Source of the DNA: a virus
Direction: 5' to 3' (one strand)
DNA: 64,000 nucleotides
Virus record (IMG/VR): IMGVR_UViG_3300047323_000304
Coordinates: 124,001 to 188,000 of that record
Both the position numbers and the translations under genes were made by a program. A model generated the notes under the pieces. That model was not told the DNA's origin. It ran no database searches and saw nothing but the letters and a program-made list of their open reading frames with translations. Within the stretch, counting starts at the first letter, position 1; every line of letters starts with the position of its first letter. Below are positions 49,121 through 57,243 of this stretch, piece by piece.

Positions 49121-50524
49121 TGCTACTCTTTCAATTCTTTTAATTCTATCTTTAATAACTTTTATTCTTGCGTTACTATTTTTCAATACATAAGACGATA
49201 ATTTTTCTTTACCTTCTTTTCTAGCTTTAATATTATAATCCTTATAACCTTTGTGTTCTTCTTCAGCAAGTCTTAATTTCTCTTTTAATTTTTCTAATGC
49301 TTTAGGATCACTTGATTTAATAATTTTGTCACCATTTATTATCTTATCTATTTTAGATGATATATCCTTTATATCGTTGTATTCTTCCCATAACTTACCT
49401 TCTTTAGATACAAATTTATTATGCTTATTCATATTGTAGTTTCCTGCCCCTGATATCATTTGTGAAACGTGACTCGCACCATTTGCATTATGTTTATTAG
49501 TCCATGTTGCATATGCTCTTTTATACCAGTTTAAAAGGTTATCCAATTTTATTTGTGAATCTGCTGACACTTTTGTTTTTGCTTCTTCTATTTCTTTTGA
49601 GACTTCTTCAATGACTTGATTATACTCTGCTGTTGCTGAACCTTCTTTGTAATCATTAAATGACATATTTTGTTTTGATATTCTTGCTAAGTCTTCATTG
49701 ATAACTATTTGTGGTTGTTCTATTTTTTGAACTTCTTTGACTTGTTCAGTTTGTTCAATAGTTTCATTTACTATATTATTAAATTCTTTTTGAAGTAGTT
49801 TTGTTGGTTCTTCTGAGAATATAAACCCTTTTTTAAATCTGCTATAATATCCACCTATTGACTTGATTTTTAATTCAATGTTTTTAAATTCTGCATATTC
49901 AATTTTATTAATTAATTTTGCAACAAATATTGTAGCTCCAGTTTTTGTATGAACGTCTTTAACAACTGTAAAATCTGTTGTATTATTATTTTGAGTTATT
50001 TCTGTTGTGTTTTCAATTTGTTGTTGTGGTTCTTCTATATCTTTAATCTCTTTTGATTCTTCAATGGCTGTTTTAATTTCTACTTCTTCATATACTGTTA
50101 ACCCTTGATTATTTTCTAATGATTTAATACTTTCTTTTATGTAGTTCATAATTTCTTCAGATACGTTAGATTGTTTAGCTTCATATATTAAATTTTCACC
50201 TAGTCCACATTGAATATTATAATTTTCTTTTCTTAATTGTTTGTACCAAAACATTTTATTATTAGCTACTTCTATAATTTCACTTTCTAATACTTCATAA
50301 CATTCTCCAGCACTTGAATAAACTAATTCTTGTGAGTATTCATCATAATATGATTTTCCAGAATTTCTTTTAATATAACCTTCAGCACCTCTTTTAGTTT
50401 TGAATATTCCATTTATATAAGTTGTTGCTACTACATAGCATTTGCCATGAAATAATGAATTTCTAACTTCCTTTACTTGGTAAGCTGATTCATTGATTTT
50501 ATTTAATAATTCTTGTTTGTTCAT
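49115..50524 (-). CDS. Large multi-domain protein, possibly polyvalent-protein-like
   Basis: 469 residues. N-terminal ~110 residues unrecognised. After an acidic Gln/Glu linker a segment (TKTGATIFVAKLINKIEYAE ... GGYYSRFKKGFIF, ~195-250) resembles a small domain found in phage and mobile-element polyvalent proteins. The C-terminal part (WTNKHNANGASHVSQMISG, YNMNKHNKFVSKEGKLWEEY) resembles the nucleic-acid-associated modules of those proteins. Function unknown; promoter at 50602-50630. Confidence 0.6.
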   Translation of the reverse strand: MNKQELLNKINESAYQVKEVRNSLFHGKCYVVATTYINGIFKTKRGAEGYIKRNSGKSYYDEYSQELVYSSAGECYEVLESEIIEVANNKMFWYKQLRKENYNIQCGLGENLIYEAKQSNVSEEIMNYIKESIKSLENNQGLTVYEEVEIKTAIEESKEIKDIEEPQQQIENTTEITQNNNTTDFTVVKDVHTKTGATIFVAKLINKIEYAEFKNIELKIKSIGGYYSRFKKGFIFSEEPTKLLQKEFNNIVNETIEQTEQVKEVQKIEQPQIVINEDLARISKQNMSFNDYKEGSATAEYNQVIEEVSKEIEEAKTKVSADSQIKLDNLLNWYKRAYATWTNKHNANGASHVSQMISGAGNYNMNKHNKFVSKEGKLWEEYNDIKDISSKIDKIINGDKIIKSSDPKALEKLKEKLRLAEEEHKGYKDYNIKARKEGKEKLSSYVLKNSNARIKVIKDRIKRIERVAV

Positions 50525-50601
50525 ATTAACAACCTCACTTTATTATATTTATTTTATTCCTTTATGTAAGTTACAAGCTGTAACTACTTCCTATACTTAG
50601 T

Positions 50602-50648
50602 ATTATACGCTTATATTTGTTATCTGTCAATAAAATAAAAAGAATATT
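50602..50648 (-). promoter_or_regulatory. Promoter of the 469-residue gene
   Basis: -35 TTGACA (50630-50625), 17 bp, -10 TATAAT (50607-50602): consensus. AATAAAATAAAAAGAATAT (plus reading) starts at about 50629. Confidence 0.8.
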
Positions 50649-50696
50649 ATTAATATATTTTATAATTAGTTTATGTATGGATTGCACGAAGCAACC

Positions 50697-50774
50697 CTAT
50701 TTGAAATATATTGCTATTAATAAAATTACTATAATTACATCAAATATTAAATTAGCTATTTGCAACTTATTCAT
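50697..50774 (-). CDS. Tiny membrane peptide, 25 aa
   Basis: MNKLQIANLIFDVIIVILLI then AIYFK: a single hydrophobic helix. AGAGGTGAATTGAT is a good ribosome site. Possibly a toxin-like or accessory membrane peptide. Confidence 0.5.
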   Translation of the reverse strand: MNKLQIANLIFDVIIVILLIAIYFK

Positions 50775-50873
50775 ATCAATTCACCTCTTTACATACATTT
50801 ATATTAGTGTTATTATTCTTGTAAGAGAAGTCTTAGAATACAGAAGGCATTTAGCCTTCCATATTTGATTTAG

Positions 50874-50993
50874 TTACTTTTTAAAATAGTTTAGAAATAA
50901 AAATGTGGTTGCAACAATTTTTAAAACTAAATCTATTATCTTGTAACGTTTGTCAAAGTCTGTATTGTTAGACTTCTTTTCATGTTTTGACAT
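50874..50993 (-). CDS. Small membrane protein, 39 aa
   Basis: Polar, charged N-terminal half (MSKHEKKSNNTDFDKRYK) and one C-terminal hydrophobic helix. GGGAGGTTGAGGGA ribosome site and a consensus -10 promoter (51019-51047) upstream. A small GAAGGC/GCCTTC hairpin (about 50843-50859) follows. Confidence 0.6.
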   Translation of the reverse strand: MSKHEKKSNNTDFDKRYKIIDLVLKIVATTFLFLNYFKK

Positions 50994-51018
50994 TCCCTCA
51001 ACCTCCCTTACAAATATA

Positions 51019-51062
51019 ATTATATCATATAATAGTATATATGTAAATAAAATAAAAAGAAT
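51019..51062 (-). promoter_or_regulatory. Promoter of the 39-residue gene
   Basis: -35 TTTACA (51047-51042), 17 bp, -10 TATAAT (51024-51019); AAATAAAATAAAAAGAATA (plus reading) at about 51044-51062. Confidence 0.7.
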
Positions 51063-51343
51063 ACTTAGATAACTTTTATAATCATATTAGATTGGTTTTG
51101 GTTTATATCAAACAGTTATATAATAGTTTGTGTTAACTCTAATGGTTCATTTAAGCGTTGTTATAGTTTTAAAGTATTAGTTTATTGAATTGGTTTAAAG
51201 TCGCTGGAATAAGTGTTATTTATTACAGTAGATTATATTAATTAGTTTCTACTTATATTTACTATATATAATGTAGATATCTTTTATTAATTCCATTTAT
51301 AAAAATAATTTAAAAAATATTAGATAAATTATAAAGAATACTC
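51063..51343. other. Divergent intergenic stretch
   Basis: No gene or clear structure seen; base usage on the plus strand shifts toward G and T, matching the turn of gene direction. Confidence 0.4.
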
Positions 51344-51372
51344 TTGACTTGTATCTGTATTAATGTTAAAAT
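51344..51372 (+). promoter_or_regulatory. Promoter of the plus-strand pair
   Basis: TTGACT (51344-51349), 17 bp, TAAAAT (51367-51372); AAATTATAAAGAATACTC just upstream resembles the recurrent AT-rich element. Confidence 0.7.
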
Positions 51373-51433
51373 AAATTATAGAGTTAATTAAGACGTGAAC
51401 AACGTTAATAAATTAAAAAGGATGTATGTAAAA

Positions 51434-51616
51434 ATGAGCAAAGTGTTATTTAAAGATGGAAATGAAAAATTAGTAGACGAAAAAACATTACAATTTTTAT
51501 TAGATATTAAAAATGCTAAGAAGGATCAAATATTTACATATATAAACGAAAAACATTTAGATAAAATAAAATATATATGGTCTAATAAATCAGAAGAATG
51601 GTTATGTATGGCTTAA
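51434..51616 (+). CDS. Small hypothetical protein, 60 aa
   Basis: Start at ATG 51434 (MSKVLFKDGNEKLVDEKTLQ) after AAAAGGATG; the frame opens earlier at a GTG. Charged alpha/beta; function unknown. First gene of a two-gene unit. Confidence 0.65.
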   Translation: MSKVLFKDGNEKLVDEKTLQFLLDIKNAKKDQIFTYINEKHLDKIKYIWSNKSEEWLCMA

Positions 51617-51661
51617 CATAAATTAAATAAGATTAAATAAATTATAAAGGATGGATTTAAA

Positions 51662-52438
51662 ATGAAAAATATTAAAACTTTATCAAATGTAGAATTAGTG
51701 AAAGTATACCAAGAAGCAAAGGTGAATTTCAGAAATGCAGTTGAAGGAACTCCTGAAGAATTAGAAGCTGATAGAATATATACTGAATTATTTAATGAGC
51801 TTAATGATAGAAATATTGATTTAAGAGATTATCAAGAAACAAAACAAACTATAGAGAACAAAGTAACTAATTCAAATAACACAATTAAACAAGTTAAGAC
51901 ATTTGTAAAATCATTAGTTATAGCAACTACAATATTATTAACAACATCTATTCTTGCTTTTGCAGATACTACACAACCAATTCAAGATAAAAAGATTGTA
52001 GATTATTATACAATGCAAAATAATGATGTTAAAACAATCTATGAAGATAATAGTTTCTATATTAATTCAGATGTAAATATTTATTCTATAGATAAATTAA
52101 ATAATACTATTGCATTTAATAAAGAAGGTCAATTATATAGCTTTTATGTAGATAAAGATATTATTGATAGTTATTACTTAAATGAAGCTATTAATGTTAC
52201 TATGGATAATAACAATGAAGTAGTTGATTGTATAGTGGATACTCAACCAGTTGTATATAAGAATGTAAGTGTTGTCTATTCAGATGATAAAGTATGTTGT
52301 GTTAGAATCAATGATAATGTATATGACTTTGTTAATGAAGATAGTGAAGACGGTTGGAAAGTTGGAGATAAATGTAATGTGATTATTCAAGATGATATGG
52401 TATTAGAAGTTAGACCTGTACCATTATGTGATAGATAG
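51662..52438 (+). CDS. Single-pass membrane protein, 258 aa
   Basis: Helical cytoplasmic N-terminus (1-80), one transmembrane helix (about 84-101) ending in an AFA-type motif, and a beta-rich outside domain with two repeats of a YxxSV.YSDDKV-like strand pattern (to the end). The orientation is inferred from the positive charge before the helix. Ribosome site AAAGGATGG. Function unknown; may be a surface or sensing protein. Confidence 0.7.
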   Translation: MKNIKTLSNVELVKVYQEAKVNFRNAVEGTPEELEADRIYTELFNELNDRNIDLRDYQETKQTIENKVTNSNNTIKQVKTFVKSLVIATTILLTTSILAFADTTQPIQDKKIVDYYTMQNNDVKTIYEDNSFYINSDVNIYSIDKLNNTIAFNKEGQLYSFYVDKDIIDSYYLNEAINVTMDNNNEVVDCIVDTQPVVYKNVSVVYSDDKVCCVRINDNVYDFVNEDSEDGWKVGDKCNVIIQDDMVLEVRPVPLCDR

Positions 52439-52764
52439 TTATTTAGTGATAAATTAAAGATAATAATCTCATATAGTTATATATAGATTCAGGAGTTGTA
52501 AGTGTTTGCTTATGGCTCTTTTATTATATCCTAATATATCTTATAGTAGTTATTAGAGTTATCATATATATTATAGATATTAGATTGATTGTAAATGTAC
52601 TGTTATAATAGACTTATACAGTATTCTCGTTTATGTTGTGCTTTGTATTGACTTATAGTTAGTTTATATTAATGTTAGCAAAGTGTTTATACCTGTTAAT
52701 TTATAAGCGTTGTATGAGGTTGTTATTTGGTTATAATTGATGTAATAGTATTTGATTATTAGTC

Positions 52765-52815
52765 AAATAAAATAAAAAGAATATGATTGATATATTGTTC
52801 ATACTATGATAAAAT
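52765..52815 (+). promoter_or_regulatory. Promoter with AT-rich element (HNH gene)
   Basis: AAATAAAATAAAAAGAATA (52765-52783) directly before -35 TTGATA (52787-52792), 17 bp, -10 TAAAAT (52810-52815). Confidence 0.8.
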
Positions 52816-52876
52816 AAGGTTGAGGTTAAATATATAAAATAATCTCAATAATAAAATATAAAGGAGAAATGTTTAT

Positions 52877-53854
52877 ATGAAAGAAAAACAAATTTGTAAA
52901 AACTGTGGAAAGGAGAAAATTATTCATGCTCGTAGATTGTGTAAATCATGTTATGATAATCTATATTATAATGGATTAATTGATGGTGTAGTTGCCCATA
53001 AATGTAAAGTAGATGGATGTGAAAAATCTGCTCGTGCTGATGGTTATTGTCAAAGACATTACACACAAGTGTGGAAATATGGAAAGATATCAGAAGGTAA
53101 TACTAATAGAAGTAAAATGGAGCGTAATGAAATTATAAAAGATATTGAAAATAATATTGCTTACATAATTTTATATAATTCAAAACAAGAAGAAAAAGAA
53201 AGAACTATTATAGATTTAGAAGACATTGATAAAATAAAAAGTTATAAATGGAATTGTAATAAAAGTAGTAAATTTCATGTAAGTACTATTACAAAAGACG
53301 GAAATTTAATGTTGCATAGATTAATAATGAATTGTACTGATGATAGTTTAGTTGTGGATCATATTAATCATAACCCATTAGATAATAGAAAATGTAATTT
53401 AAGAATATGTACAAATGAAGAAAATAGAAAGAACAATAGTTTATATAATACAAATACAACTGGCATCATTGGAATATACTATATTAAAAAGAGAAATATA
53501 TGGCAATCCAGTATAACTGTCAATACTAAGTTATTATTGTTAGGTGAATTTAATAATAAAGAAGATGCAATAAGAGAAAGATTGAAAGGAGAAGTATATT
53601 ATATGAAAGAGTTCGCACCTCAACAACATCTATATGAAGAGTATGGAATTGATAAGAATGCAGAATATGAAGTTAAACAGTATAAGCCAAGAAAGAAAGG
53701 TAATGAATATGGTATTAAAGGTGTATTTAAAGGAAGTGGAAACAATAAAGATAAATGGAAAGTAGAATTTAAAGTTGATGGTAAGAATATATTCTTAGGT
53801 CATTATGATATATTAGAAGAAGCTATTGCAATTAGACAAGCTTATAAAGGATAA
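52877..53854 (+). CDS. Zinc-finger HNH endonuclease with AP2 domains
   Basis: 325 residues. Two N-terminal Cys fingers (CKNCGKE...LCKSC and CKVDGC...YCQRHY) like those of the broken gene at 16679. HNH core: LMLHRLIMN, VVDHINHNPLDNRKCNLRIC, NEENRKNN (about 145-190). Two AP2 units follow (GIIGIYYIKKRNIWQSSI and GIKGVFKGSGNNKDKWKVEF). A homing-type endonuclease with full active site. Own promoter and terminator; AAAGGAGAAAT ribosome site. Confidence 0.88.
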   Translation: MKEKQICKNCGKEKIIHARRLCKSCYDNLYYNGLIDGVVAHKCKVDGCEKSARADGYCQRHYTQVWKYGKISEGNTNRSKMERNEIIKDIENNIAYIILYNSKQEEKERTIIDLEDIDKIKSYKWNCNKSSKFHVSTITKDGNLMLHRLIMNCTDDSLVVDHINHNPLDNRKCNLRICTNEENRKNNSLYNTNTTGIIGIYYIKKRNIWQSSITVNTKLLLLGEFNNKEDAIRERLKGEVYYMKEFAPQQHLYEEYGIDKNAEYEVKQYKPRKKGNEYGIKGVFKGSGNNKDKWKVEFKVDGKNIFLGHYDILEEAIAIRQAYKG

Positions 53855-53887
53855 TTATATATAATAAAATATAAACTGTACATATTA

Positions 53888-53914
53888 AGAGTAGTAATTT
53901 AATGTTGCTACTCT
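53888..53914 (+). terminator. Terminator of the HNH gene
   Basis: AGAGTAG/CTACTCT stem followed by ATTCTTATAT. Confidence 0.6.
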
Positions 53915-54142
53915 ATTCTTATATAGATAGTTATGTATGTGTTAATAGTATGGAGATGTATAGTCGTTGTGTATTAGTATGTTTATAAGAGTTGTTATTG
54001 TATCATATAGATATATTTATATATGATAATATATACTTGTTATAAAGTTAGTTATCATTGGTAATTTAGTTGTCATATATAAATAGCTGTCAATGTATCA
54101 GTGTACTAGTTCATATAGAACACATTATATAGTAGACAAATC

Positions 54143-54151
54143 TTATCCACG
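54143..54151 (+). other. DnaA-box-like site
   Basis: TTATCCACG, one mismatch from the consensus. Confidence 0.5.
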
Positions 54152-54482
54152 ATTATTAAAGCCACTTATAATATAAGCATTCGTATTTTTAAAAATTATC
54201 CAATTCCATCCAATCAAGTAATGAGCTGATAAAAGTAAAATTTTAACTGTATATGTAGTTGTTGATACCTTATAATGTACTATTTCAGTATTGTTATTAC
54301 TGGTATTAATTGGATAACTTTATCTATTAAATATACATTTAGTGAAGTTGAGTTGAAACCGTTGGTATCACTAGGTTGTAGCGTTTGGAAGTGTGTTTTT
54401 AAAGGTATTTTGTATTGTTGATATATGTTATCATTACTAAATGGCTCGTATACTGGTATGGGGGCTATAAATACATATTAAT

Positions 54483-54497
54483 TGATAATCATTATCA
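54483..54497. promoter_or_regulatory. Perfect 7-1-7 palindrome matching the Fur box
   Basis: TGATAATCATTATCA equals the Bacillus-type Fur core TGATAATNATTATCA. No gene start lies just downstream, so its purpose as a Fur site is unclear. Confidence 0.45.
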
Positions 54498-55012
54498 ACA
54501 GATAGCCACTATCTCTTCTAGTCGTCTATACGGTAACATTTGTTACGATTGGTATAAAAACACGAACATTAACCATGAGTGGCGTTCGTCCTATGCTTCG
54601 TGAAACCTCCCTATCCACCCCATTCCTATCTAAAATTTACCATCAAAAATCGCTCAAAATAACCCTATTTATAACTACTAAAACCCTCAAACCTACTGAT
54701 AGCAATACCTAAGACGATTAACCCTATACATCACTCAATACCTACTAATCGTCAATCAATACTCAACATCGCTAAAACCTAGTAATAGACTAACTTACAA
54801 CCTATTTTAAGCTACTCCAAATTACCTCATCACGAGTCATAGTTATCGTCACTCATCTATCATTAAAAATTCAACATTAATTTAAACTACCCTCACATCA
54901 ATTCTCCCACTCTAAAATTCAACGCAACTACTATTACCTAATTTTCTTCACACCCTATTTAAAATCCATCTCTAAGCTTGTCTAAATTACAAATATCAAT
55001 AAATCTCCAAAC

Positions 55013-55057
55013 AAAAAGAAACTATCTCAAACCAATAAAAGTTCAAAACAGTTTCTT
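55013..55057 (-). terminator. Terminator for minus-strand transcription from 55.7 kb
   Basis: AAGAAACT/AGTTTCTT stem (55016-55023/55050-55057); minus tail TTTTTGTTTGG. Confidence 0.6.
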
Positions 55058-55110
55058 AAATAAGGATATAGTGGTTGATAGATATTGAAAATAAAAAGTA
55101 AATATAATAC

Positions 55111-55119
55111 TTATCCACA
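55111..55119 (+). other. DnaA box
   Basis: TTATCCACA, exact consensus. Confidence 0.6.
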
Positions 55120-55281
55120 CAATTAAATTATATACAACAAATCCAATTCTTTCTACATGTAAATAATACCAACTAGAATAAACTATATAGACATAGGGAG
55201 GGGGTATATTTTAAATATAGAATATAAGTACCTATATATAGTACCCTAGCTTATATAAAATGTTGTAAACAATATCTTTTT

Positions 55282-55692
55282 CTAAATTACAATCAAACTA
55301 ACAATATATAGTCCTATAAAAACTAAACCACAAATTCCAATTAGTTTATCAAATAACATTCCAGTAGTAAACCATCTAAGACCATATCTTCCACTCAAAG
55401 GATAAAATAATGGAACTCCACTCTTAGTCATACTATCAAGGAATAAATGGCTTGCATATGATATAAACCATATTAAAGCAATATTCTTATTAAATACACT
55501 AATTCCTAAACTACTAAACATTAGAAAGAATAATCCATGTGTAAAAGTTCTATGGAATTGCTTTCCTAATACTAAATCTAAATCTGGAGCTATTGATCCT
55601 AGAATACCAAAAATTCCAACAACACCAGTAACGCTTCCCATAATAGGTAAACTCACTAATGTCCCAATAGCCAAATGTGTTTTCTTTGTCAT
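55282..55692 (-). CDS. YdjM/DUF457-type membrane metal-dependent hydrolase
   Basis: 136 residues from ATG 55692 (MTKKTHLAIGTLVSLPIMGS), chosen for the AAGGACG site before it. Metal ligands of the family are visible: H6, PDLDL (about 48-52), HRTFTHG, SHLFLDS. Four hydrophobic helices place it in the membrane. Related proteins hydrolyse unknown membrane substrates and are often SOS-controlled; no LexA box was seen. Directly left of the Tn554-like element. Confidence 0.8.
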   Translation of the reverse strand: MTKKTHLAIGTLVSLPIMGSVTGVVGIFGILGSIAPDLDLVLGKQFHRTFTHGLFFLMFSSLGISVFNKNIALIWFISYASHLFLDSMTKSGVPLFYPLSGRYGLRWFTTGMLFDKLIGICGLVFIGLYIVSLIVI

Positions 55693-55734
55693 AAAATTCA
55701 CGTCCTTCCAAACTCGCCACAGAAGTCCAGCCAC

Positions 55735-56112
55735 TCCAAACCACTTCTTATCGGAAAAATTTTTTCCTTAATTTATGCGGTTTTAACCTATCCTATGTGT
55801 GCGTCCTTTCTGTGTTTATTAAAGTATATACCTTACTGTTGTACCAATAACTTACTTAATAATATACTTATTTATTCTATTATTAGTCTTACCACTTGAA
55901 TATGTATGTATTCATTTTAAACAAAAAAAATAAGAGCCTACATAAAATTAAATGTAGTATAATGATAATAGGTTATTTAGTATATTATGTATATTAGATA
56001 ACCTATTATTTTAATATACTATAATTACTAAATGGATGTTAAATAATTAGTATAGTATGTATATAGTGTAATATAGTAGATATAAGAATAGACAAGAGAG
56101 GAGGATAAGTTA
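55735..56112. other. Left flank of the Tn554-like transposon
   Basis: No gene. It should hold the left transposon end and the tnpA promoter; AT repeats (TTAGTATAGTATGTATATA-like) near 56,050-56,090 are visible, but the exact end cannot be set. Confidence 0.4.
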
Positions 56113-57243
56113 TTGAAAGTGCAAGAAGTGAAGTTGGGAAACAACGTAAAAAGATATATGTTGTTAGATCATAGAGGATTACCAGTTATTCCAGTTGTGA
56201 AATATTTAAAGTATCTTGATAATGGAGAAAAGAGTTATAATACGCAAAAGACTTATTGTTATTCTTTAAAACTATATTTTGAGTATCTAAAAGAGATTGA
56301 TGTAGATTATAGAAAAGTTAATATAAATATCTTATCTAATTTTATTGGGTGGCTTAGAAATCCATATGAGAATATTAAGACTATAGGAATAAAACCAATA
56401 AAGGCTAAGAGAACTGAAAAAACAGTAAATTTATCAGTAACAGTTGTAACTAATTTCTATGACTATTTATTTAGAACGGAAGAAATAGAAAATGATATGA
56501 TTGAAAAATTAATGAAACAAGTATTTACGGGTGGTCACACTTCGTATAAAGACTTCTTACATCATGTTAATAAAGATAAACCTTCTAATAGGAATATACT
56601 AAAGATTAAAGAACCACGAAAAAAAATAAAAGTTCTAACTAAGGAAGAAACCGAAAAAATTTATAGAGCGACAACTAATATACGAGATGAATTTCTTATT
56701 AAATTGCTATTTGAAACTGGATTGAGGATTGGTGAAGTTTTGTCTTTATTCATTGAAGATTTTAAATACGATCATAATAAAGGTCATAAGATAAAATTAA
56801 CAGACCGTGGCGAATTACCCAATGGTGCTAAGTTGAAAACTGGTGAACGTGAAATATATGCATCACAAGAGTTAATGGATTTATTTGATGATTATGAATA
56901 TGAAATCTTAGATGAATTAGAAATAGATACAAATTTTGTATTTGTTAAATTAAGGGGTAAGAATAAAGGACAACCACTTGAATATCAAGATGTAAGCGCG
57001 TTATTTAAAAGACTCAAACAAAAGACTGGAATTGATGTTCACGCTCACTTGCTAAGGCATACACATGCTACTATATATTATCGTCAAACAAAGGATATAA
57101 AGCAGGTACAAGAACGATTAGGACATTCACAAATACAAACTACTATGAATATGTATTTACATCCTTCAGATGAAGATATAAGAGAAAGCTGGGAAATAGC
57201 ACAACCAGCATTTACATTAAATAAAGGAGACAAGAAAATATGA
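56113..57243 (+). CDS. tnpA: Tn554-type transposase A, tyrosine recombinase
   Basis: 376 residues. N-terminal SAM-like domain (27-150); catalytic set R205 (GLRIGEV), H312 and R315 (HAHLLRHTH), H338 (LGHSQ), Y348 (NMYLH). TTG start, with GAGGAGGA at the right distance. Overlaps tnpB by ATGA. Works with TnpB and TnpC in site-specific transposition of the element. Confidence 0.9.
   Translation: MKVQEVKLGNNVKRYMLLDHRGLPVIPVVKYLKYLDNGEKSYNTQKTYCYSLKLYFEYLKEIDVDYRKVNINILSNFIGWLRNPYENIKTIGIKPIKAKRTEKTVNLSVTVVTNFYDYLFRTEEIENDMIEKLMKQVFTGGHTSYKDFLHHVNKDKPSNRNILKIKEPRKKIKVLTKEETEKIYRATTNIRDEFLIKLLFETGLRIGEVLSLFIEDFKYDHNKGHKIKLTDRGELPNGAKLKTGEREIYASQELMDLFDDYEYEILDELEIDTNFVFVKLRGKNKGQPLEYQDVSALFKRLKQKTGIDVHAHLLRHTHATIYYRQTKDIKQVQERLGHSQIQTTMNMYLHPSDEDIRESWEIAQPAFTLNKGDKKI

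Larger units (their letters stand above)
53915..55281. other. 1.4 kb non-coding segment with abrupt G/C strand-bias reversal
   Basis: No supported gene on either strand. Plus-strand counts per 60-base row: 53941 row G16 C1, 54361 row G18 C3; then 54661 row G4 C16, 54721 row G2 C20, 54901 row G1 C20. The switch lies near 54,600. Before it sits a more GC-rich, hairpin-rich piece (54,410-54,605), including ACGAAC/GTTCGT. DnaA-box-like sites lie at both flanks. Likely a replication landmark (terminus or origin). Confidence 0.6.

Noticed and set aside
54415-54603. 62-residue plus-strand ORF
   Set aside because: No ribosome site, odd composition, and it crosses the hairpin-rich DNA before the bias switch; better explained as non-coding structure.
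55550-55744. 64-residue minus-strand ORF starting MVWSGWTSVASLEG
   Set aside because: Overlaps the YdjM-like gene in another frame, with no ribosome site or domain.
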